Assembly: GCA_951213105.1 (NCBI GenBank)
Contig: OX578155.1
Span: 32,893,984-32,957,983 of the forward strand
Direction: 5' to 3'
Length of the DNA: 64,000 nt
Source of the DNA: Amaurobius ferox
Taxonomy: Eukaryota; Arthropoda; Arachnida; Araneae; Amaurobiidae
The notes below the pieces were generated by a model. That model saw nothing but the letters and a program-made list of their open reading frames with translations, ran no database searches and was not told where the DNA came from. Within the stretch, counting starts at the first letter, position 1. Every line of letters begins with the position of its first letter. Positions 56,932 to 64,000 of the stretch are shown here, one piece after another. Both the position numbers and the translations under genes were made by a program.

Positions 56932-57606
56932 TTATACAGGGTGTCCAGTGCTATCGGTACCCAATGGCTATTTCCGCAACCGTTAATCACACAGATACAT
57001 ACACTTGCAATTGCAAAAATGTTTTAAATTTTAAAATCTATTATTTTAGAAACAGTTTAAATCAATAAATGCATTTTTGAAAGAAATACGAAATATAAAT
57101 TTTTATACAATCCCCCGATACTACCAATTATATTTAGGAAAATCATCCTCATACAATTTTATGCAAAATGAAAAAAATCATCCTTTTGCGACCAAAATTG
57201 AACGACTTATAGCTGTTTAAATTTGGAGCACTTTTTGTGTTGAGAAATGGTCAATACGGTCCCTGATTGGTTGGTTGCCTGATATGCGACATTTCTATGC
57301 GTCGAAAAGTGACATAAGTCATAAAGTTTAATGCTTCATAACTCCGAATTTTGGGCGTAAAAAGGAGGATTTTTTTTTTGCGTGAAATTGTATGCGGATG
57401 ATTTTCTTAAATGTAATTGGTAGGACCAGTAAAGACCGTATAAAAATTTATATTTCGTATTTCTTTCAGAATTTATTGATTTAAACTGTTTCCATGATAA
57501 TAGATTTGAAAATTTAAAACATTTTTGCAATTGGAAGTATATTTCTGTGACTAACGGTTGAGGAAAATAGTCATTGGGCGCCGATAGCACTGGACACCCT
57601 GTATAA
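56932..57606. mobile_element. Long-arm MITE with ~250-bp inverted repeats
   Basis: Ends are TTATACAGGGTGTCCAGTGC and its inverse GCACTGGACACCCTGTATAA. The arms, about 56932-57185 and 57345-57606, pair over most of their length (for example gcaaaaatgttttaaatttt against aaaatttaaaacatttttgc). No ORF. TA or TTATA is the probable target duplication. The class is unresolved. Confidence 0.8.
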
Positions 57607-57690
57607 AGGTTTATTCATATCCAGAAATATGTATCAGGTTGAACTTTTTCCATTTCGGTTAACTAAAGTATGGGCAACGTGACTTCTTAC

Positions 57691-57758
57691 CGTAAGACAT
57701 GTCAATTGCTACACAGTCGAGAGGAGGGTTATGCCAAGCTACTTTAAATTTATTTTCC
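57691..57758 (-). CDS. Candidate upstream exon of the CUB gene
   Basis: A 68-nt open segment with acceptor caattcttgtag|G and a strong donor TTACG|gtaagaa. Translation ENKFKVAWHNPPLDCVAIDM, SY, phase 2 in and phase 1 out, so it could splice to either the candidate exon at 55051 or the CUB exon at 53590. No family is recognised. The strand, phases and good donor are the evidence. Confidence 0.35.
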
Positions 57759-57759
57759 C

Positions 57760-57940
57760 TACAAGAATTGGTAATGTATAGAGAAAGTATTATAATCGTG
57801 TCGAATATCGTAACTAGAGATCGAGCAGTCTAGAACCAGAAAGGGCTGTTTCAGAGTGATACTCTCTCTCCCTGTCCGACAGTCCAAATAGTTGCTCAAG
57901 TCCTCAGGATGAGTCGGACGGTCTGGGTCTTCAACATTCG
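57760..57940 (+). repeat. Repeat scraps: R1-like start and SINE 3' end
   Basis: gtaatgtatagagaaagtat resembles the start of R1; agtcggacggtctgggtctt at about 57912-57931 is the SINE 3' end. Confidence 0.45.
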
Positions 57941-58355
57941 CTCTCCTTCTGAGCGCGTGTGTGTCTGGTCAATGTATGAATCCATTCGAGCTTAAAAACT
58001 AATTGATCAAATTTCACAAAATAAGGAAGATAATTCACTCGTGGGTTTCCCTACGTGCCGATTGGAGTTTGATGCGATTCAGAAAAAATAACCTGTCTTT
58101 TGTTGCTAAATGGTCCGCGAAAATTATCAAAATTTAAAATAAAAACTACATATGCTCAAATGCATCAATTAAATAGCTGTTTTATACGTAAACATGCTTA
58201 TTTTATAAGTACCAAATGGATTTTTGGAGGGCAATGAAACGCAATTTAATGAATTATGAAAGAAATAACGAAATATTGAATTTGAGTCTGTAGAGAACGT
58301 CATGTCTACCCACATCAGAATTTTTTGTTTTCTTTTATTTTCTGAGATGCCGTGT

Positions 58356-58578
58356 TATTGTTGAGACCCAGACCGTCCGACCTACCAGAAAGGTGTACGG
58401 ACGGACGAGAAGTTCCACCCAATTTAGACCGGAACCCAGTGGGAGAAGCATCCACGGGGACCGTACCCTCCTTCCCCCACCACCAACCTCTCGAGAACAC
58501 GGCGGCAGTTTTGGGAATCGAACCAGGGCCTACCGAGTGCAATTCCCGCTCGCTAAACACTGGGGTACCATGCCCTAA
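58356..58578 (-). mobile_element. tRNA-derived SINE, copy S4 with 14-bp target duplication, internally deleted
   Basis: CTGAGATGCCGTGT flanks it at 58342-58355 and 58579-58592. The head and box B (GGTTCGATTCCC on the minus strand) and the body 3' end are present, but about 60 bp of the middle body are missing relative to S2. Confidence 0.88.
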
Positions 58579-58734
58579 CTGAGATGCCGTGTAGACACTG
58601 CGTCATATAAGAGGCTTAAATTCGACTCCTTTTCTACAGGAAGTTTGCAAAGGTTGGGGCCCGCATAACTTTGCCATTATTGGTAACCGCAATCGCTGCG
58701 TATCCATATGTGTTTTCCCTATTTTTATATTATA

Positions 58735-58920
58735 TGGGTTTCAACCGCTAAAAGTGCAACAGCAGTAAAACCCGTGGCTCAGGTGGAATAAATTCCAAAC
58801 CACAAGCCTACGTTCAAAAATTCGGTCAATATCATAGGAGTCCAATGGACCCATATCAGATATTAAACTGATAAGAACATTTTTGTACACTTGATCTTAG
58901 CCATGCGGCCGAGAAGCGAT
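58735..58920 (-). ncRNA. U2: U2 snRNA-like locus, full length, with an altered branch-point-recognition segment
   Basis: U2 pairs with the intron branch point in the spliceosome. The minus strand starts ATCGCTTCTCGGCC, continues GGCTAAGATCAAGTGTA and then TGTTCTTATCAGTTTAATAT and CTGATAT, all diagnostic of the U2 5' half. A stem IIb-like ggtccattggactcc, an Sm site in gaattttTGAACG and a stem IV-like pair gggttt/aaaccc with tgttgcac in its loop follow. Where U2 has GTAGTATCTG this locus has GTACAAAAATG, so the GUAGUA branch-point element is missing. I see no clear upstream proximal element. Most likely a pseudogene; a divergent expressed variant is possible. Confidence 0.75.
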
Positions 58921-58929
58921 ACAGAGTTT

Positions 58930-60250
58930 TAAAAAATTTATACTTTGTTTAAATATATTTATTATAGCTTTACTGGAAGATATTATTTTATTAAAACTGT
59001 CTTTTATATTTTTTCAAATTGTAAATGTTTATCTAGGATAACGGTAGCTGTGCTTTATGAACTCATAGAAAAGAGGCAAATAATATTTTATAACTTGAAC
59101 GAGATTTCGTGTATTGGTAGGTTGAATGAATGTCGCTGCAATCCTGGTTCATTGGCGAATTTAATGGGGTTAGTTTCTTGTATCTATTAGGATTTTTGTG
59201 TTGGAATTCTGTGTCAGTGCTATTGTTGTTGCTTATATATTTTAAATATTTAGATCTAGTATATTTCACTTTAAGAGAAAATATTATTATGTTCTTATGA
59301 GCGACAGAAAAGTCGTGACTACCAGATCCAAATTTGTAATTGACAAAAAAAAAATCAGAAACCATGCGTAATTTAAACACCTAATTTAAACACCAAAATT
59401 AATATATTTACATGCAACTTATTCTGCGTAATTTAATCTTCAGAGAGAGCTCGTTATGCTATTTAAACATTAGAGACTAATGCTTATTTAGTATCACCAC
59501 GTATATGGGAACTCACACACTAATAGTGATCACTATACATAATATATATCATATCATATATTTAAAACATTTTAAGAGAATAAGTACTTCAAACTCCAAA
59601 TAAATATACACTGAATGTGGTTTTATGCAATGAGTTTCTCTGGCCAAACCCGTAACAAACGAATAGAAATCATTTTTCAGAAGTTAATACATTTATTGAT
59701 TGATACTTGTATGGATTTATCATCTTCCATTGATTTAATCAGCGAGTGGCACTTTAAACTACACATTATCCTGTTCTTTTGGATTAAGTATTACAGAACT
59801 GTTATTATTATAACATCCGGTACAAAAATTCAAATATTCAATCCACATAATAAACAAAAATACGAACAGGAGACTTTTAAGCCACGCCTACTTCAAGGGC
59901 TTACATATTTACAGGTACAATATGGCATCATTTTCTGTCACTCAGGACTTGCAGTGGTTCATTTGCAATTTGCGCATTTTGATATGAAGGATTTCTAAAA
60001 AGTAAACAAAATTACACAAATACTAGACACTAAGCCACGCCTACTCTTATAGTTAAGAGAATAACCAAAATCTTGTTTGAACGTTAGACTAACAATGATT
60101 CATTTTCCGTGTCTCACTCATTCAAATTAATGAAATACTTTACTTTAGTAGTGAAATACACATACTGAAAAATGCAGTATGTAATTTACGAGTGGGGACA
60201 TTTGGTAAGCCACGCCTACTCATTTACTTATGTTCGTTTCCTTGGACTAA
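58930..60250. other. No gene recognised
   Basis: AT-rich. The phrase aagccacgcctact recurs at about 59880, 60031 and 60207 and hints at a degraded repeat. A 127-codon open frame at 59615-59998 has no recognisable motif. Confidence 0.4.
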
Positions 60251-60253
60251 TGG

Positions 60254-60293
60254 CTATACACCCGTAGCCCCCGTGACTAGTAACGGGGGCTAT
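60254..60293. repeat. GC-rich inverted repeat
   Basis: TAGCCCCCGT and ACGGGGGCTA form a perfect 10-bp stem about 300 bp upstream of the Harbinger fragment; it may be part of that element's terminus. Confidence 0.6.
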
Positions 60294-60558
60294 GATACAC
60301 CACTAACAATCATAAAGCCCCCAATACATTGCAGAATAAAGAGACGAGTTTTATTTCCAGACGATACGGGAACTACAGGGGGTCTGTCGCCCTCCGTAGA
60401 CTCCCGAAGTCATCAATCTTGAAAGGTCCGAGAAAGTGACAGAGTGGAAGTGTGCTGATTTGGCGGGTTATCGCCAAAGAGTGATAAATAAAAACTTTGG
60501 TTGTTGCTTTTTGTGGTGAGTTTCGATCGCACTCATATGTGACTCATTTATTTGCAAA

Positions 60559-60809
60559 ATGTCGCTTGATGATGAAATTGCCCTTGCCATTGCTATTGCA
60601 CTGGAAGACGATCCGCCTCGTAAAAGGACAAAATGGGTGAAGGGTTTGTTATTAAAAAGAGAAAACTTTTCTCATATCAACTTGATGAGGGAATTGGAGA
60701 ATTTCCCCACTGATTTTTTAAATTTTGTCAGAATGGATGTGGACACATATAAAGAACTGTTGTCTGCTGTCACACCTTTAATTGTAAAAACAATACAGTA
60801 TTACGGCAA
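60559..60809 (+). pseudogene. PIF/Harbinger transposase (HARBI1-like) N-terminal fragment
   Basis: The ATG at 60559 opens MSLDDEIALAIAIALEDDPP, then KRTKWVKGLLLKRENFSHIN, LMRELENFPTDFLNFVRMDV and DTYKELLSAVTPLIVKT. RMDVDTYxELLxxVTPxI is the N-terminal signature of HARBI1-type nucleases, which cut DNA with a DDE domain further downstream. The homology stops at about 60809 where a hAT-type terminus begins, so the catalytic domain is missing. Confidence 0.75.
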
Positions 60810-61071
60810 GCAAGGGCGGATCCAGAGGGGGGCATGTGCCCCCCCCCCTCAGACGAGCTAAGTAAAGACTAGGAAATGTCGATATTTTTCAAAATTATAT
60901 TTTTTATAATTATTTTCAAAATTATATTTTTTAAAATTATATATTTATATTTTTCAAAATTATATTTTTATATTTTTTAAAATTATATTTTTATATTTTT
61001 CAAAATTATATTTTTATATTTTTTAAAATTATATTTTTATATTTTTCAAAATTATATATCCTCTCTTCGGC
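60810..61071 (+). mobile_element. hAT-type terminus and AT-rich minisatellite
   Basis: CAAGGGCGGATCCAGAGGGG followed by a G run, catgtg and a C run is a GC-rich foldback terminus. From about 60886 a minisatellite of atttttatatttttcaaaatt units fills the space to 61060. The other end and target duplication were not found. Confidence 0.45.
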
Positions 61072-61796
61072 TTTCAAAATTATATATCCTCTCTTCGGCT
61101 TCAAATGCTCCTACTGAAGTAATTGAGGAACATTTTCGCGTGACATTGTGGTTGTTGAAACCCAGACAGTCCGACCTACCAGAAAGGTGTAAGGTAACTG
61201 TTTGGACGGTCGGGAAGTGCCACCCAATTTAGACCGGAACCCAGTGGGGGAGGCATCCACAGGGACCGTACCCTCCTTCCCCTACCACCAACCTCTCGGA
61301 AGGACTTTCGGACCCACATGTTTAACGTGATCGTACTCCGCATGAACACGGCGGCAGTTTTGGCAGTGGCTGGAATCGAAACCGGGCCTACCGAGTGCAA
61401 CTCCAGCGCGCTAACCAATGGGCTACCGCGCTCGGGTGTTACTTTGTGTAATTAAACTCAATCTAAGGAATTGTTGCAGAAATAAAGAGAACGTGAATAT
61501 GAATCTGCTGGGAAAGTCATGTGCTGCCCATGTCAGATTTTTCTTTTTAGAGATGAATCATTGATACACACAAACAAAACGCATTGTGCACTTTTCATTG
61601 TGACATTGTGGTTGTCATTTTTGGATAATCTTATAAGCGAAATTAAAGATAGGTTTCCGAAGGCCAGTTTTGAGGTCATTACTAATTTGCAGCAGTTAAT
61701 TCCGCAATATTTTTCGGAATCTTCCATCAAAGATATTATAAAGAGCACAGACGTTTACAAGGAGGATTTGTCATGTTTTCCAGCATTAGATGGAGA
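61072..61796 (+). pseudogene. ZMYM1/DUF4371-type hAT transposase fragment, split by a SINE
   Basis: The frame LSSASNAPTEVIEEHFRVTL ends at 61155 and resumes at about 61600 as VTLWLSFLDNLISEIKDRFP, then NLQQLIPQYFSESSIKDIIK and KEDLSCFPALDGD, stopping at the hAT terminus at 61797. The layout matches the C-terminal part of hAT proteins with a TTF-type zinc finger. The insertion between the two halves is a SINE unit with a 16-bp duplication. Confidence 0.65.
61156..61599 (-). mobile_element. SINE copy S6 with extra 5' sequence, 16-bp target duplication
   Basis: GTGACATTGTGGTTGT flanks it at 61140-61155 and 61600-61615. Positions 61156-61437 are a full SINE of the S2 family on the minus strand. 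The remaining ~160 bp on its 5' side include an R1 3' end (ggaaagtcatgtgctgccc at about 61511), which other SINE copies lack. Confidence 0.75.
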
Positions 61797-62228
61797 CAGT
61801 GGCGCACCCACGGGGGGGGCCGAGGGGGCCCTGGCCCCCCCCTTGGGCTGACAAAGCAAAACGCGAAGGGCGCTGTCAGCACAAGGGAGAACTAGGTCTG
61901 CCTTCGAGAAAGTATAAAAAAAAAAACATTTACAACCATTATTGTAATAAATAATTTTAATCATTGTGAAGAAAACAATTCCAGCATATCCCAACACTTA
62001 CACTGAATGTAATTATACATATAAAGCTCTTTATCGTACTGTACAAATTATAAATTAATTCGCACTAAAGGCGCCAATTCTGGAAACCCGTTTTTCTTAG
62101 GACGTTTCTACCTGTGATTGAATTTAACTAATGGACTCGTCCAAAATCACGTGACCCAAATGCCTTCTCTCTGGAGTCGTACTATACCAGTGCTGTGTAG
62201 ACTGACGTCACAGGCGCCTCCGTGGCCC

Positions 62229-62237
62229 TATATAAAG
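62229..62237 (+). promoter_or_regulatory. TATA box of the hAT transposase gene
   Basis: TATATAAAG in a GC-richer context, about 350 bp upstream of the ORF start. Transcription would be expected to begin near 62258-62265. Confidence 0.6.
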
Positions 62238-62589
62238 AGTGAACGGCGGGGAAGCGACTGTTCGCTCGAAAACTCGAGGATTTCGTTTACCCAGTGAGAA
62301 AATTGTGGAAGTGAATAAATAGATCGTGCCAACGCTTCGCGAATTAAGTGTTGCTGTGAGTTGAAATAAAGTGCGACGTTACGACACAAGGTGATAACAG
62401 TGAATTGGTAGTTTCGGAACGAGGGCCTGCGTGGTGAATAGCTGAATTTAATAATGGTCCTGAACTTTGAACTGATCTTACAGTGAAATGCATCTTTAAC
62501 GATCAGTGTGTGTGTATATGTGCGTATTTCGGCTATATAGCAAATTTTGTTCTTGAATAACTGAGGAGCAAGGTAAAAAAAAAAAGACA

Positions 62590-64000
62590 ATGAGTGAAAA
62601 ACGAAAAGGGCTAGGCCAACAGACACTGGGAAATTATTTTAAAAAAAAAAGTAAGATTGAAAATAGTGACGTTCCCAACGACGTTTCCCTGAGCTCTTGT
62701 TACATTGATGAGGCTGCAGTCGAAGCAAGCAACAGCCGTGACCCCGGGCTGTCTTCAAACGCTTGTGAGGAGGTAAAGGTAGGACAAAACACAATACCAA
62801 ACACAGTTGAAATAGAAATTCTGGCTGCAGATATTTCTAATTATGTCAAGAAATCTAACCTCACAGATGAAGATAGGATAACAGCGCTAAAAAATCTTTG
62901 GGAACCATATGCAAATTACAGTTTTCCTGCTACTGTCACTAGTGCTGTATCAAGTCAAGGAAAACCTCACCACACTCGGAAGTTCTGCTCATCTTGGCTG
63001 AGTAAGCATAACTGGCTAGCTTACTCAAAGGCAGAGGACAGTGCCTATTGCAAATTTTGTGTTCTCTTTGCACCCCATGAAGTCGGTTTAAGATCCACAC
63101 AAGCTACAGGTCAACTTGTTTCAAAAGGATTTAATAATTGGAAGAAGGCCTTGGAGAAGTTCAGTCAACATGAAAATTTTTTCTATCATAAGGATTCAGT
63201 TCTCAAAGCCGATGAGTTCTTAAGGGTCACGGAAGGAAAAACGGTTCCTGTGGATCAAGTAATGGACAGAGGAAAGCAAAAACAAGTTTTGCAGAATAGG
63301 GCTATTCTTAAACCTATTATCAAAACAGTGATTTTTTGTGGAAGGCAAGGGCTGGCCATGAGAGGGCATAGAGACTGTGGGGATTTGGACGTATTGTCAG
63401 AACCATGCCAAGGCGAAGGAAATTTTAGAGCCCTTTTGCGACTCCGAGTTGATGCAGGAGAAGAAATACTGAAAACTCATCTACAAGGTTGTGCAAAAAA
63501 TGCAACTTACATAAGTTGGAATATACAAAATGAGATTATTTCAGCATGCAATGATTCCATTGTGAAGCACATAGCAACTGAGGTGAATGAGGCCAAATGT
63601 TTTGCGGTTTTATGTGACGAAACCACAGATATTGCAACGGTAGAGCAAATGAAACTTTGCGTTCGTTATTTGAAACGGTTTGAAGCAAATGATAAGTATA
63701 AAATTGAATTTAAGATAGTGGAGAACTTCCTTAAGTTTGTGCCCCTGACTGAAACTACAGGTCGAGCAATTGCAGATGCTATTCTTAAAGGCCTTGCAGA
63801 CTGCAACATTGATACGTCTTTCCTCCGTGGACAAGGGTTCGATGGAGCTTCTGCAATGAGTGGAGAGTACAATGGCGCCCAAGCAATTATATATGAGCAA
63901 CACCCCAAAGCCCCCTACGTTCATTGTGCATCACACTGTTTGAACTTAGCCATAACTTATTCATCTAGAGTTCCGGATATCCGAAACAGCTTTGGAATAA
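62590..64000 (+). CDS. hAT-family transposase (TTF-type zinc finger, DUF4371/ZMYM1-like), partial
   Basis: Open for 470 codons from the ATG at 62590 to the window edge with no stop. N-terminus MSEKRKGLGQQTLGNYFKKK is basic. Residues 132-165 form a TTF-type zinc finger (FCSSW, NWLAYSKAEDSAYCKFCVLF, with Cys 133, 154 and 157). The catalytic region shows AVLCDETTDIATVEQMKLCV with Asp 343 and GQGFDGASAMSGEYNGAQ with Asp 418, followed by VHCASHCLNLA, all typical of this hAT branch. The third acidic residue and the C-terminal dimerisation domain would lie beyond the edge. As far as it goes it looks intact and may be recent. A domesticated gene is possible but the flanking terminus argues for a transposon. 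Confidence 0.88.
   Translation, partial: MSEKRKGLGQQTLGNYFKKKSKIENSDVPNDVSLSSCYIDEAAVEASNSRDPGLSSNACEEVKVGQNTIPNTVEIEILAADISNYVKKSNLTDEDRITALKNLWEPYANYSFPATVTSAVSSQGKPHHTRKFCSSWLSKHNWLAYSKAEDSAYCKFCVLFAPHEVGLRSTQATGQLVSKGFNNWKKALEKFSQHENFFYHKDSVLKADEFLRVTEGKTVPVDQVMDRGKQKQVLQNRAILKPIIKTVIFCGRQGLAMRGHRDCGDLDVLSEPCQGEGNFRALLRLRVDAGEEILKTHLQGCAKNATYISWNIQNEIISACNDSIVKHIATEVNEAKCFAVLCDETTDIATVEQMKLCVRYLKRFEANDKYKIEFKIVENFLKFVPLTETTGRAIADAILKGLADCNIDTSFLRGQGFDGASAMSGEYNGAQAIIYEQHPKAPYVHCASHCLNLAITYSSRVPDIRNSFGI

Larger units (their letters stand above)
61797..64000 (+). mobile_element. hAT DNA transposon, left end to window edge
   Basis: Left terminus CAGTGGCGCACCCACGGGGG passing into a GC foldback (G run, ggccgagggggccctggcc, C run). 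CAGNG termini are known for hAT elements. It carries a TATA box and an open transposase ORF; the right end and the 8-bp target duplication lie outside the window. Confidence 0.7.

Noticed and set aside
59615..59998. 127-codon open frame
   Set aside because: No recognisable domain, AT-driven composition, and it ends in a repeated phrase (gccacgcctact).

Overview
The window looks like a piece of an AT-rich arthropod nuclear genome. An arachnid, probably a spider, is my preference, based on remembered similarity of the transposon proteins and not on a search. Nearly all of it is transposable elements nested in one another. No operons, ribosome binding sites or other bacterial features are present. 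The only host coding sequence I can support is a CUB-domain gene on the minus strand at about 51.8-53.6 kb, with two further candidate exons upstream. A U2 snRNA-like locus lies at 58.7-58.9 kb.

Layout. 1-389: edge of a KRBA2-like integrase-type ORF. 1.05-3.2 kb: dispersed repeats, a SINE fragment and a perfect 30-bp hairpin. 5.6-10.5 kb: a Jockey-type non-LTR retrotransposon on the minus strand, with an intact endonuclease/reverse transcriptase ORF2 and a gag-like ORF1 broken by two frameshifts. 10,485-26,842: a 16.4-kb foldback element inserted 128 bp upstream of the ORF1 start. Its 3.1- and 3.7-kb inverted repeats are arrays of a 146-bp monomer, its outer ends match, and it is flanked by a 9-bp target duplication, TTCTTCATA. 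It encloses about 9.5 kb holding a transposase-like remnant and older repeats. 26.9-30.4 kb: dispersed repeats. 30.4-34.3 kb: two nested 5'-truncated non-LTR elements, each with its own 13-bp target duplication. 36,944-41,284: a gag-only element with two head-to-tail ORF1 copies, flanked by a 14-bp duplication that splits a tRNA-like sequence. 42.6-45.1 kb: a SINE and dispersed repeats. 45,060-47,334: a dead Tigger/pogo transposon. 48.9-49.8 kb: an inverted copy of the main dispersed repeat. 51.8-57.8 kb: the CUB gene exons with minisatellites, SINEs and a long-arm MITE in the introns and flanks. 58.4-58.9 kb: a SINE and the U2-like locus. 60.2 kb to the end: a Harbinger fragment, a broken hAT fragment carrying a SINE insertion, and a hAT element with a TATA box and an open transposase ORF that runs off the right edge.

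Most elements are inactive: frameshifts, lost catalytic residues or 5' truncation. The exceptions are the Jockey ORF2 (intact) and the terminal hAT ORF (open for 470 codons). The insertion order can be partly read from the target duplications. The foldback element is younger than the Jockey copy it interrupts. Non-LTR element 2 is younger than element 1. The SINE at 61.2 kb is younger than the hAT fragment it splits.
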